Source of the DNA: an uncultured Actinomycetales bacterium
GTDB taxonomy: Bacteria; Actinomycetota; Actinomycetes; S36-B12
NCBI GenBank assembly: GCA_913063435.1
Contig: CAJXYI010000002.1
Location: 38,125 to 102,124 of the forward strand
Direction of reading: 5' to 3'
Length of the DNA: 64,000 nucleotides
The position numbers and the translations under genes were made by a program. Shown here one piece after another: positions 25,991 to 35,746 of this stretch (position 1 is the stretch's first letter; the number at the start of each line of letters is the position of its first letter). The notes under the pieces were generated by a model, which was not told the DNA's origin, did no database searches, and saw only the letters and a program-made list of their open reading frames with translations.

Positions 25991-26862
25991 GCGCTGACGC
26001 TCATCCGGGTCGGATCCTTGATGATGCGGGGGTCATCGGGTAGCCGCCCAATCGAGACCATGACGCGATAGGCGACCACCGACAAGACCGCGGAACCGAT
26101 GAGCACGATCGCTCCCCCGGTGGACGAGTAGGCAGCGACCGCTTCCGGCCGCGTCGACAGCAGCAGCAGAGTCACCCAGGGTGCGGCGACGGCTACCCGC
26201 GCGGCATTGACCGTCCAGCTCTGCCTGGCTTCGATTTCCCCTCGAGTGCGCGCATCGGCTCGCAGGAACGAACTCAACGCGCCGAGCACTCGACCCAGAT
26301 CGGATCCTCCAACGTCGCGTGCGATACGCAAGGCCGCCACCACGCGATCAGCGACCGGATCTCGCAACTCCTCTGACAACGTGGTGAGTGCCGCGGCGAA
26401 GGAGCCCGTAGCGCGATATTCGGCGGTGAAGGCAGCGAAAGCCGGTCGCAAGGACTCGGGACCACGCTGCGAAAGATCGGCGACCGCCTCCGGCAGTGAC
26501 ATGCCTGCCTTCACCGCAGACGCGAGGGTGTCAACCGCATCCGGCCAACTCGCGCGAAGCGCGCGCGATCGCCGAGCGGCCCTGCGACGCAGAGTGATTA
26601 CCGGTGCATAGCCGACCGCGATGCCCGCGATAAGCGCGATGATCGGCACAGCGGTGAACACCAACGCGACGAGGGCGGCAACCAAACCGACGCCCACACA
26701 GGTGGCGAGCAGGCCACCGGGAGTCACCCGGCTAGCACCCGAGCGATCGATAAGACGTTGCCATCGGGAGGGGCCACGAAGCCGGGTGCTCGCGGGAGTG
26801 GTTACCCCCAGCAGGACGAGGATGATGCCGAGTCCGATGCCCAATCCGAGGATCGCCCCCAT
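25987..26862 (-). CDS. tadB: Type II secretion F-domain protein (TadB-like)
   Basis: A 291-residue polytopic protein of the TadB type. N-terminal helices (residues about 3-20 and 55-85) precede the F domain with WPDAVDTLASAVKAGMSLPE and LRIARDVGGSDLGRVLGALSS. It partners TadC in the inner-membrane platform driven by the CpaF/TadA ATPase. The ATG at 26862 shares one base with the cpaF stop (TGATG), which supports co-translation. Nothing is unusual in length or order compared with actinobacterial Tad loci. Confidence 0.9.
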   Translation of the reverse strand: MGAILGLGIGLGIILVLLGVTTPASTRLRGPSRWQRLIDRSGASRVTPGGLLATCVGVGLVAALVALVFTAVPIIALIAGIAVGYAPVITLRRRAARRSRALRASWPDAVDTLASAVKAGMSLPEAVADLSQRGPESLRPAFAAFTAEYRATGSFAAALTTLSEELRDPVADRVVAALRIARDVGGSDLGRVLGALSSFLRADARTRGEIEARQSWTVNAARVAVAAPWVTLLLLSTRPEAVAAYSSTGGAIVLIGSAVLSVVAYRVMVSIGRLPDDPRIIKDPTRMSVSA

Positions 26863-28127
26863 CAGGCCACCTCATCCAGCCTGCGAGCATCGAGCAGTTC
26901 GGCGAGGTCGTATCCGGCTGCCTCGAATCGATCGACGTGCGGGGGAAATCCTGTCGCGCGCCGCAATACCTGGCCATCGAATCGGAACAGTTCGGCGATC
27001 TCGACCGTTCCACCTTCGATCCGCCCGGGAAGGGCGACGATCTCCCTCACCTGCCGCCGCCCATCACGCATCGTGGCGGTGTGGATCACGATGTCCACGC
27101 AACCGGCCACGGTCGGTACGACGAATTCGGCGGAAATGTTCTGGCCCGCGAGGAGGGGAAGGGTGCACAGTTTCGTGACAGCCTCGCGGGCCGAGTTCGC
27201 GTGCAGCGTCGCCGCGGAGGGCATGCCGCTATTCATGGCGACCAGAAGGTCCAAGGCCTCCGATTGCCTGACTTCACCGACGACCAACCGTGTCGGACGC
27301 ATCCGAAGGGCCTCTCTCACAAGCCGCCGCAATGGGATCTCACCGGTCCCCTCGAGGCTGGCATCGCGCGTCTGAAGGGCCACCCAATCCGGGTGCTGGG
27401 GAAGGTGGATCTCGAAAACCTCTTCGCAACTGACGATTCGCTCATTCGCAGGGATACAGCCCAGCAGCGAGTTCAACAGCGTTGTCTTTCCCGCTTGAGT
27501 TCCTCCTGCAACGACCACGTTGAGGCCACTGATCATCGCCGCCTCGCAGAACTCCGCCGCCTGCGCGGTGAGCGTTCCCCCCGGGACCAGATCACCCACG
27601 TGGCGCGGCCGCATGACGAATCGGCGTATATTCACCGCCCAGTGCTCACGGGTGATGTCCGGAATGACTACGTGCAGGCGACTGCCGTCAGGGAGCATCG
27701 CATCGACGAAGGGCTGGCTGATATCCAGGCGACGGCCCGACCACAGCAGCATTCGTTCGACGAGATCACGGACTTCTCCGTCCGTCAGCACGGTGGTCGT
27801 CAGTTCGCTGCGCCCACCTCGAGCGATGAAGACTCGTCCGGGCTCGTTGATCCAGATCTCCTCGATCTCCGGGTCATCGAAGAACCTTTGGAGCGCACCG
27901 AATCCGGCGATTGCATCGAGTAGCTCGCGCCGCAAGACCTCGGGATCGTCTGGGACGCTGCGGTCGAAGGCAAGGCATTCGGTCAGGTATTCCGCTACCG
28001 AATCCGAGACGATCTTTTGGGCGAGATGGGACTGCCGCATGGGGTCGATGCCCGCGCGACGGATGCCTTCACGCACGCGCGCCTCTACCAGAGTGCGCGC
28101 CACCGTATCGGCCTCGAGCTGGTCCAT
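26862..28127 (-). CDS. cpaF: Tad pilus/secretion ATPase CpaF (TadA)
   Basis: A 421-residue secretion ATPase of the GspE/VirB11 type that powers Flp pilus assembly. Walker A is VVAGGTQAGKTTLLNSLLGC near residue 220. The Walker B/Asp-box region is RPTRLVVGEVRQSEALDLLV, with the His box in AATLHANSAREA. An N-terminal domain of about 150 residues precedes it. It is the first gene of the Tad locus. The septum-site/CpaE-like gene that precedes it in mycobacteria is absent, and no prepilin peptidase gene is in the window. The 186 bp upstream (28128-28313) contain no gene I can support. Confidence 0.93.
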   Translation of the reverse strand: MDQLEADTVARTLVEARVREGIRRAGIDPMRQSHLAQKIVSDSVAEYLTECLAFDRSVPDDPEVLRRELLDAIAGFGALQRFFDDPEIEEIWINEPGRVFIARGGRSELTTTVLTDGEVRDLVERMLLWSGRRLDISQPFVDAMLPDGSRLHVVIPDITREHWAVNIRRFVMRPRHVGDLVPGGTLTAQAAEFCEAAMISGLNVVVAGGTQAGKTTLLNSLLGCIPANERIVSCEEVFEIHLPQHPDWVALQTRDASLEGTGEIPLRRLVREALRMRPTRLVVGEVRQSEALDLLVAMNSGMPSAATLHANSAREAVTKLCTLPLLAGQNISAEFVVPTVAGCVDIVIHTATMRDGRRQVREIVALPGRIEGGTVEIAELFRFDGQVLRRATGFPPHVDRFEAAGYDLAELLDARRLDEVA

Positions 28128-28313
28128 GTTTCGCCCCGTTTATCGTGAACTATCGCTTGTCGGAAAACCCCTGCGCCGCAGTGCAAGAGCGATGACGGGA
28201 AGGTAAGTCGTGAAGTGCGTGGGAAACAAGCCGACAGATCCAGCTGTGGATAAAGATCCGATCCGGCTGTCACCCGAAGGTGCGACTTACAGTGATGTGT
28301 TTCGTCGCAAGGC

Positions 28314-31300
28314 TCACTGCGAGCGCGCGGTTACCGATTGGATCACCAGGGTCCGCAGCACTCTCAGTGCGACCGACAGCATCGCGAGATCAGCATTCTC
28401 CGCTGCAGCGATCTGATCGAGTGTGCTGCGCGCTCGAGAAAGCCCCTCCGCGTGCCCGGACTCCCACTGCTCGATACGTTCACCCGTCGATTGCTCCGGG
28501 TCGGTCTGGCCGACCACCCCGAGGGTGAACTGGGCGAGAGCCGCATACAGGTCACTACGTAGCGCCTGTCGAGCCAGTGCCGTCCACCGATCGGCCCGAC
28601 TCAGCACGGTGATCTGGCCCAGGAATCGGTCCACGCCGTAGCGCTCCGACAGGGCGAAGTACACATCGAGCACGGAGGCAGGGTCCTGCCCGGTGGCTTC
28701 GGCAATCTCGGTGATGTCCAGCATGGCGAACACATCGAGCAGCGCACTCGCCTCTTCAGCGAGTTCGACAGGCGCACCCAACTCCACGAACTGATTGACC
28801 CCTCGCTCGTATCTGTCCTGCTCGACCCCTCGCAGCGCGGGAACCACATGTGCGGAGAGGGCTTGTACGACCGGTCGGAACCGATCCACCTCCGTCTGCA
28901 CATCAAGGATTCCCCCACGCGCATTGAGGAACCACCGCAGTGCCCGGTCGAGAAGACGCCGCGATTCTAAGTGCAGTGCATCCTGGGCCTGGGTCGGCAC
29001 CGCGTTGTCCAGTGCATTCACCCGGCGCCAGAAATCGCGGAGCCCGAATATCGCGGTCACCGCGGATGCCGCACGAACGACCTCGGGTGCGCTGGCACCG
29101 GTCTCCTCGCACGCTCGGAACACTATGGAGATACCACCGTTGTTGATGATCTCGTTGACCACCATCGTGGTGATGATGCCGTCGCGCAGCGAGTGACCAG
29201 GAATCCGCTCGGCAAAATCCTGCTGGATGCGCTCGGGGAAGTACTCGACGAGTCGGTCGGTGAACCACGGATCCTGCGCCGCAGCAGTGCCGAGGTCCTG
29301 CGCGAGCGAGATCTTGGCATACGCAGCCAGAACCGCGAGTTCGGGTCCGGTGAGTCCCTGCCCGGCCATCGCACGCGTTGCGATCTCATCATCGGCTGGG
29401 AGCACCTCCAGAGCACGATCGAGGATGTCGCGGGATTCGAGGTCGCGAATCATCCGGCCGTGAACCTCGATCAGATTCGCCGCACCCCGCCGAGCATTAC
29501 CCAGCAGCACGTTCTGGTCGTAGTTGTCCCGCAACACCAGGGTTGCGACCTCATCTGTCATCGACGCCAGCACTTCATCACGCTGCTTACCGGTGAGATC
29601 GCCCGAACGCACGACCTCATCGAGCAGCACCTTGATGTTGACCTCATGATCAGAGGTATCCACCCCTGCGGAATTGTCGATTGCATCGGTGTTGAGCCGA
29701 GCGCCGGCATGGGCTGCTTCGATACGACCGGCCTGGGTGAGCCCGAGATTCCCTCCTTCCCCGACCACGAGGACCCGCAACTCGCCACCGTTGATCCGCA
29801 CCGCGTCATTGGCCTTGTCCCCGACCTCGGCATGCGTTTCCGACTGGGCCTTGACGTAGGTTCCGATACCGCCATTCCACAACAGGTCGACCGGGGCTTG
29901 AAGGATCGCCTTGATCAGGTGGTTCGGCTCCATGGCTTCAGGCCCATCGACGATTCCCAGGGCTCGACGCATTGGCTCCGAGATCGGAATAGCTTTGACC
30001 GTGCGGCGGAATACTCCGCCTCCCGGCGAGATGAGGTCGGGGTCGTAGTCACCCCAGGATGAGCGAGGTAGTCCGAAGAGTCGACTGCGCTCAGCGAAGG
30101 ATGCGGCAGCATCCGGGGTGGGGTCGATGAAGATATGTCGATGGTCGAAGGCTGCGACGAGTCTGATGTGCTCGGATAGCAGCATTCCGTTTCCGAAGAC
30201 ATCGCCGCTCATGTCACCGATACCCACGACGGTGAATTCCTCAGTCTGTGTGTCCACGCCAAGGTCGCGGAAGTGGCGCTTCACTGACTCCCATGCCCCG
30301 CGGGCGGTGATACCCATCGCTTTGTGGTCGTATCCGGCCGAACCACCTGACGCGAATGCATCACCGAGCCAGAATTGGTATTCCTCGGCGACGGCGTTGG
30401 CGAGATCCGAGAACGTTGCGGTCCCCTTGTCGGCCGCGACGACGAGGTAGGGATCATCACCATCGTGACGCACGACCTGCGGCGGCGCGACGACCTGGCC
30501 GGCCGCGAGGTTGTCGGTGATGTCGAGCAGGCCGGAGATGAACAGGGTGTAGGCCTGCTGACCCTCGGCCAACCAGCCCGCTCGATCGAGTGTCGGATCA
30601 GGCAGGCGCTTGGGCACGAACCCACCCTTCGCGCCAACCGGGACGATCACCGCGTTCTTCACCTGCTGCGCTTTGACGAGACCCAGTACCTCGGTGCGGA
30701 AGTCCGCGGGTCGATCGCTCCAGCGCAATCCGCCGCGTGCGATTCGACCGAATCTCAAATGAACTCCCTCGACCCTGGGCGAATACGCCCATACCTCATA
30801 GGAGGGTCTCGGCTGTGGCAGCACGTCGATGCGCGAGGCATCGAGCTTCATGGTCACGATTTCACGATGCCTACCGGATTCATCACGACGATAGTGGTTG
30901 GTGCGCAGCGTCGCGGTGATCATCGACAGCAGCGCCCTCAGGATCCGATCCTCATCGAGGCTCGCTACGGCATCGAGCGCGGAGACGATCGAGTCGGTCG
31001 CCCGGGTGATTCGTTCAGCACGCGCAGTGTCAACACGCAGGGATTCACCGGGGTCGAACCGCAACTCGAACAGCCGAACGAGTGACACCGCAATATCGGC
31101 GTTCGCTAGGAGCGCGCGCTCGATGTGTTCGGGGGCGAAAGAGGTCCCACTCTGGCGTAGATAACGAGAGTAGGCACGCAGCACCGAGACCTGGCGCCAG
31201 TCCAAACCTGCTCGGACGATCAGGGCGTTCAGCGCATCGACCTCGGCTCGCCCGTGCCATATCGCGAGGAAGGCTTCAGCGAAACGTTCACCGAGGGATG

Positions 31301-33203
31301 TCGGCTCCGGGATTCGGGCGCTGCCGATCGTCATCCCGAAGTCATAGATCCATACAGGATCGGCACCTGATCGGTTGATCTCATAGGGCCGTTCATCGAC
31401 GACATCGACGCCGAGGCTGGTCAGTACGGGAAGTACCGCGGTCAGCGAGATCGGCTGATCGGTTCGGTAGATCTTCACGCGCCTTTGCACCGGTCTCTCG
31501 ACCATCGGCTCGTACATCAGCACGTGGATGGAGACATCCGCGCCCAATTCGTCGATCGCCTTGACATCGTGGCTGGCGACCCGGGGAGCGAAATCCTCCT
31601 TGTAGGCCTCAGGAAAGGCATCGCGGTATATCGGGAGCAGACGTGCCGCTTGATGCGCCCCGAGGCGATCACGAAGCGCTTGCGCGAAATGATCCTCCCA
31701 ACTGCGCGCCGCGGCAATGATGCGCTCCTCGACACCGAGAAGATCCGGTTCGCCGAGTTCTTCACCCGACGCCGCGCGAACCACGAAGTGCAAACGGGCG
31801 AGAACCGAATCTGAGACGTGAGCGGTGTGGTCGATGATCGACACTCCATAGGCGTCCTGCAGAATCCGCTGGATTCTCAGGCGAGTTGCAGTGTTATAGC
31901 GATCTCGGGGCAGGTATACCAGGCAGGAGGCGTATCGACCGTAGGGATCACGCCGACTGAACAGTCGAGTCTGGCGACGCTCGGCAATTTGAGAAACCGC
32001 GAGCCCGATGGCCGCGAGATCACTCGCCGGGGTGGCGAACATCTCATCACGCGGATACGTCTCGAGGAAATGCTCGATGGCCTTGCCCGAGTGCGATTCC
32101 GGATCGGCGTTAGCGAGATCAAGAACCTCGACAACCCGTTCACGCAGCACGGGGATTGAGCGCACACTCTGGGCATGCGCGGATGCGGAATACAGTCCGA
32201 GGAAGCGTTGTTCACCGGTGACCCTGCCGGCGTCATCAAAGCGTTTGACCCCGACGTAATCAAGATAACTTCGCCGATGAACGGTCGACCGGCTGTTCGC
32301 CTTCGTCAAGACGAGGGTCACCGGCTCTCGCGCGAGTGATCGGACCTTCGCCGGCAGTTTCGCGAAGGCACGCTGGGATGGTTGATCCGAACGCAGCACT
32401 CCCAAGCCCGTCCCCGGCACTGCCGAAAGCGATTCCTCGCCGACGTCTCCGCGCAGGTCGTATTCGCGGTACCCGATGAAGGTGAAGTGATCGTCGACCA
32501 TCCAATCGAGGAGGTCAGCCGTCTCGGTGCACATCCGTGGGTCGAGTCCCAGCGGCGGTTCCTGCCTGAGTTTGGCGGCGATGTCGAGGGCCCGTGCTCG
32601 CATCCGCGGCCAATCCTCCACCGCTTCACCGACATCGAGCAGCACCCGTCGAAGTTCGGCTTCGAGCACGGCGGGATCGGCGATACCGTCATCAATTTCG
32701 ACATGGATCCATGACTCGGCGACATCAGTCAGGGCGCGAGCCTCCTCGATGGCGACTTCCGGGACCAACGCGCCTTCGTTTGATCGCAGGCCGACGAGGT
32801 GCCCGGCCGCATCACGCACCACCATCAACACCGGGTGGATCACCAGTCGGATCGTATGCCCGCCGGCAGTGAGTGCTGCCGACACTGAATCAACGAGGAA
32901 GGGCATATCGTCAGTCACGATCTCGATGACCGTCCTGCCTGTTGGCCAACCGTCTTCGTCCCGATCGGCAGCACGAACACGCACCGCAACCGTCCCGATG
33001 GGACGATCCCTGGCCAGGTCCACGTGGGACGCGACCGCCTCGCTGAGTTCCGCGGGTGTGCGCTGCTCGATATCCGAGGCAGCCACCAGGTGGTAGTACC
33101 CGGGCAGAGCAGAGATCACCAGCGGATCGACGTCGGACCCGTCAGCCCATTCCACAGCCGCATCCAGCAGTCGGGCGACGGAGACGGACTCTGAGCTCGA
33201 CAT
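28314..33203 (-). CDS. gdh: NAD-specific glutamate dehydrogenase (large type)
   Basis: A 1629-residue enzyme of the large (about 180 kDa) NAD-glutamate dehydrogenase family, which deaminates glutamate to 2-oxoglutarate. The catalytic domain (about residues 770-1300) contains RIARGGLRWSDRPADFRTEV, NAVIVPVGAKGGFV with the catalytic Lys, and the nucleotide-binding region VVGIGDMSGDVFGNGMLL. A long N-terminal part, with ACT-like regulatory segments expected for the family, and a C-terminal helical part flank it. Length matches the mycobacterial enzyme. ATG at 33203 is chosen 11 bp after the patatin stop; an upstream frame extension to 33257 would overlap patatin. It is the last gene of the WS/DGAT-patatin-GDH chain. 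Confidence 0.95.
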   Translation of the reverse strand: MSSSESVSVARLLDAAVEWADGSDVDPLVISALPGYYHLVAASDIEQRTPAELSEAVASHVDLARDRPIGTVAVRVRAADRDEDGWPTGRTVIEIVTDDMPFLVDSVSAALTAGGHTIRLVIHPVLMVVRDAAGHLVGLRSNEGALVPEVAIEEARALTDVAESWIHVEIDDGIADPAVLEAELRRVLLDVGEAVEDWPRMRARALDIAAKLRQEPPLGLDPRMCTETADLLDWMVDDHFTFIGYREYDLRGDVGEESLSAVPGTGLGVLRSDQPSQRAFAKLPAKVRSLAREPVTLVLTKANSRSTVHRRSYLDYVGVKRFDDAGRVTGEQRFLGLYSASAHAQSVRSIPVLRERVVEVLDLANADPESHSGKAIEHFLETYPRDEMFATPASDLAAIGLAVSQIAERRQTRLFSRRDPYGRYASCLVYLPRDRYNTATRLRIQRILQDAYGVSIIDHTAHVSDSVLARLHFVVRAASGEELGEPDLLGVEERIIAAARSWEDHFAQALRDRLGAHQAARLLPIYRDAFPEAYKEDFAPRVASHDVKAIDELGADVSIHVLMYEPMVERPVQRRVKIYRTDQPISLTAVLPVLTSLGVDVVDERPYEINRSGADPVWIYDFGMTIGSARIPEPTSLGERFAEAFLAIWHGRAEVDALNALIVRAGLDWRQVSVLRAYSRYLRQSGTSFAPEHIERALLANADIAVSLVRLFELRFDPGESLRVDTARAERITRATDSIVSALDAVASLDEDRILRALLSMITATLRTNHYRRDESGRHREIVTMKLDASRIDVLPQPRPSYEVWAYSPRVEGVHLRFGRIARGGLRWSDRPADFRTEVLGLVKAQQVKNAVIVPVGAKGGFVPKRLPDPTLDRAGWLAEGQQAYTLFISGLLDITDNLAAGQVVAPPQVVRHDGDDPYLVVAADKGTATFSDLANAVAEEYQFWLGDAFASGGSAGYDHKAMGITARGAWESVKRHFRDLGVDTQTEEFTVVGIGDMSGDVFGNGMLLSEHIRLVAAFDHRHIFIDPTPDAAASFAERSRLFGLPRSSWGDYDPDLISPGGGVFRRTVKAIPISEPMRRALGIVDGPEAMEPNHLIKAILQAPVDLLWNGGIGTYVKAQSETHAEVGDKANDAVRINGGELRVLVVGEGGNLGLTQAGRIEAAHAGARLNTDAIDNSAGVDTSDHEVNIKVLLDEVVRSGDLTGKQRDEVLASMTDEVATLVLRDNYDQNVLLGNARRGAANLIEVHGRMIRDLESRDILDRALEVLPADDEIATRAMAGQGLTGPELAVLAAYAKISLAQDLGTAAAQDPWFTDRLVEYFPERIQQDFAERIPGHSLRDGIITTMVVNEIINNGGISIVFRACEETGASAPEVVRAASAVTAIFGLRDFWRRVNALDNAVPTQAQDALHLESRRLLDRALRWFLNARGGILDVQTEVDRFRPVVQALSAHVVPALRGVEQDRYERGVNQFVELGAPVELAEEASALLDVFAMLDITEIAEATGQDPASVLDVYFALSERYGVDRFLGQITVLSRADRWTALARQALRSDLYAALAQFTLGVVGQTDPEQSTGERIEQWESGHAEGLSRARSTLDQIAAAENADLAMLSVALRVLRTLVIQSVTARSQ

Positions 33204-33214
33204 GACGAACTCGC

Positions 33215-34216
33215 CTATCCCGTGGAGGCGAAGTAGTTGCCGCCGCCGCCCTCCCATGCGCGACGACTCGTCTCCAGGGAGGACTCGAGTACATGGAGTC
33301 TGCGGGAGGTCTCCATGATGTTGCCCCCCATGGCGCTCAGGTCCTCCTCATTCGGTCCCAGGACATGAACCTGGGCACCTTGAGCCTCGATCACATCGAC
33401 TTCTTCCAGGCATCGCTGCGTGACCCGTCGTCGCCATTGACGTTCCAACCGGGTGAACAACCCGTCAGGATCATCGGTGGTGAAGGACACCATCGGTGCG
33501 ATGACGAACACTTCGTCGACCCGGTCATCGACGAGCACGTCTACCGATGTCGCCGACCACGCGCCACCATCGACGTAGGGGCGGCCATCGATCATGATCG
33601 GTTCGAACCAACCGGGAATGGCACACGAGGCCATCACGGCATCGGCTAGCGACGCCGACGGTGCCTGCTCTGTCCCGAACACGGTTCGTCGACCATCGTC
33701 ATAGTCCATCGCGACGACACGAAGGTCACCGTGCGGTGACCATTCGCCCATCGGCGTGATCGCTTCGATGAGGTGGCCCACTCGGTCCAGCGACCCAGTA
33801 CCGACCGGGAGGAAAGCGGACAGGACGGCGGTCGGAGGGAGTCGGAATCCCCGGCGCAGGCTGGCGCCGATCAATTTCAGCGAGCCCGGTCCGCGCAGTT
33901 TCGGCATCGATGGCCGCGACCCCCCGGTGGCCGATTCGTAGTCCCACGCATAGCCGGCGAGGGGGCCCTCGGTGATGGGTTCGCCGTACTGATGGGCGCA
34001 CAGCTGAGATGGAGTCACCCCGGCGGCAAGCAGTGCACCGATCACCGATCCTGCCGATGTTCCGACGATCACGTCCATGTCGGCAACTTTCACGCCGCGC
34101 GCTTCTTCAAGAGCACACAGCGCACCGACCATCCACGCCGCTCCCAGCACACCACCGCCTCCGAGAACGAGTGCGGTGCGCTTCGATGGATCCGACCCGG
34201 GGGTTAACTGCGACAT
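33215..34216 (-). CDS. Patatin-like phospholipase family protein
   Basis: A 333-residue predicted acyl hydrolase. The oxyanion-hole glycine loop is ALVLGGGGVLGAAWMVG near residue 20. The nucleophile Ser is in IVGTSAGSVIGALLAAG near 52, and the catalytic Asp is in RPYVDGGAWSATS near 215, so the Ser-Asp dyad is complete. The protein looks cytoplasmic and lacks a signal peptide. It follows the WS/DGAT acyltransferase gene with a 5-bp gap and a GAGGAAG ribosome binding site. Synthesis and hydrolysis of acylglycerols may therefore be co-regulated; the lipid substrate is unknown. Confidence 0.92.
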   Translation of the reverse strand: MSQLTPGSDPSKRTALVLGGGGVLGAAWMVGALCALEEARGVKVADMDVIVGTSAGSVIGALLAAGVTPSQLCAHQYGEPITEGPLAGYAWDYESATGGSRPSMPKLRGPGSLKLIGASLRRGFRLPPTAVLSAFLPVGTGSLDRVGHLIEAITPMGEWSPHGDLRVVAMDYDDGRRTVFGTEQAPSASLADAVMASCAIPGWFEPIMIDGRPYVDGGAWSATSVDVLVDDRVDEVFVIAPMVSFTTDDPDGLFTRLERQWRRRVTQRCLEEVDVIEAQGAQVHVLGPNEEDLSAMGGNIMETSRRLHVLESSLETSRRAWEGGGGNYFASTG

Positions 34217-34221
34217 CGGCT

Positions 34222-35643
34222 CTATTCTTCCTCGCCCGATGTCGCTCGATCAATCGCCACGCGCAGACGTCGGCGGCGAGATCCACTCGTCGTATCGAGA
34301 AGCTCGGAAAGTGCTTCACGAACCGATTGGACTACGACGTCGAGATCCGTCACAGCATCCCGATCCGCAGTGATTCCGAAGTACACCGCGCCGTCATAGG
34401 ACGTGATGCCGATGCTCAGAGGCTGACAGGGACCAAGAGGCAGAATCGGATAGGCCGCCAGCATTCGAGCACCGCCTGCATACCGGGGGGTCTGGGGGCC
34501 GGGAACGTTGGTGACGACGAGGTGATACGCACGCTTGGACACGCTGGCTCCGACCCGAGCGCCTAGTGCGTGCATCGTGGGTGGAGCGAATCCGACGAGC
34601 TCCACGAACGACTGCGCGCCCAGGACGTGACTCTCGGCACCATGGCGAGCCATGTCGAAACTGATGCGCTGCACCCTGATGACCGGATCAGGCTCGCCGA
34701 CCGGGAGGTCGAGCATGACTGCCGACACTGTGCTGGCACGTGGGTCATCGGCTGCCACACTCACCGGAACAACCGCCCGGACGACGGTGTCGGAGGCGAT
34801 CGAGACACCGCGCGTGAACAACCACGATCGCAACGCACCCGTCACCACAGCCAGAGCAATATCGGTGATGGACCCGCCTGTCGTTCGGCGAATCCTCTTG
34901 AACTCATCCAATCGCAGGTCAACCGTGTCGAAACGACGCTGCGCACCGACATCCACAGATAAGAGTGGCAGTGCATCAGGGCGAGCAACGTCGACGAGAG
35001 TGGCCGCGACATCGCCAACCGACCGGGCAGCGTTCGTGATTCCCTCACCCAACCGCCCCAGCAGCCTGCGCGGTGAGCGAAGTGAATCTCCGATGGCGCC
35101 GGCCAGGAGTTCCGCCGAACTGGGTTCAGCCGATGGCAGCCACGTCGTCTCAGGAACCGCAGCCGGCTCCTGAGACTCATCGAGGATGACCTCGGCGATA
35201 TCGATCGCCGAAAGCCCGTTGACCATCGCCTGGTGGGTCTTGGTCAGCAGGGCGAATCGTCGACCCGCGATGCCTTCTACGAGATACACCTCCCACAGGG
35301 GACGCCGACGATCCAGTGGACGACTGAAGATCCTGGAAACCAGGTCATAGAGCTGCTCGATCGAGCCTGGTGCGGGTAGGGCCGATCGGCGCACATGGAA
35401 ACTCACATCGAAGGTCGGGTCATCCACCCACACGGGCGCTGCCAATCCTCCGGGCACCTCACGCACCCGCTGGCGGTAGCGGGGCAGGAAGGAGATCCGC
35501 TGCGTGATCAGCCGGACCAACCGCTCATGATCCATCGCCCCCGGGGACTCGCTGAACAGCACCAGACTGCCGACATGCATCGGAGTCGTCGGTCCTTCCA
35601 GATAGAGGAAGGATGCGTCCATAGCGGACAGCCGGTCTGCCAC
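34222..35643 (-). CDS. Wax ester synthase/diacylglycerol acyltransferase family protein (WS/DGAT)
   Basis: A 473-residue WS/DGAT. It opens with the family segment ADRLSAMDASFLYLEGPTTPMHVGSL, and the C-terminal half has VVTNVPGPQTPRYAGGARML and PLSIGITSYDGAVYFGITAD. The acyl-transfer motif, normally HHxxxDG, reads HQAMVNG: the second His is Gln and the Asp is Asn. Catalysis may be altered or the protein may act differently, although HQ variants occur in related proteins. I chose GTG at 35643, where the family N-terminus begins. A CACGAT 6 nt upstream is a poor -10 candidate. It heads a chain with patatin and glutamate dehydrogenase. Confidence 0.9.
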   Translation of the reverse strand: MADRLSAMDASFLYLEGPTTPMHVGSLVLFSESPGAMDHERLVRLITQRISFLPRYRQRVREVPGGLAAPVWVDDPTFDVSFHVRRSALPAPGSIEQLYDLVSRIFSRPLDRRRPLWEVYLVEGIAGRRFALLTKTHQAMVNGLSAIDIAEVILDESQEPAAVPETTWLPSAEPSSAELLAGAIGDSLRSPRRLLGRLGEGITNAARSVGDVAATLVDVARPDALPLLSVDVGAQRRFDTVDLRLDEFKRIRRTTGGSITDIALAVVTGALRSWLFTRGVSIASDTVVRAVVPVSVAADDPRASTVSAVMLDLPVGEPDPVIRVQRISFDMARHGAESHVLGAQSFVELVGFAPPTMHALGARVGASVSKRAYHLVVTNVPGPQTPRYAGGARMLAAYPILPLGPCQPLSIGITSYDGAVYFGITADRDAVTDLDVVVQSVREALSELLDTTSGSRRRRLRVAIDRATSGEEE

Positions 35644-35746
35644 CGGACCATCGTGCCACGGCCGCCAGGTGCTGTGAGCACTATCCAGCCGTTCGTGGAA
35701 ACCGGACCCGTGCACCCGTTCCGGGGTCGTTTCGGGGGCCGCCCGA

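Noticed and set aside
28971..30062. A 363-codon plus-strand frame opposite the glutamate dehydrogenase gene
   Set aside because: It is fully inside a conserved catalytic region on the other strand, with no start signal and no recognisable fold.
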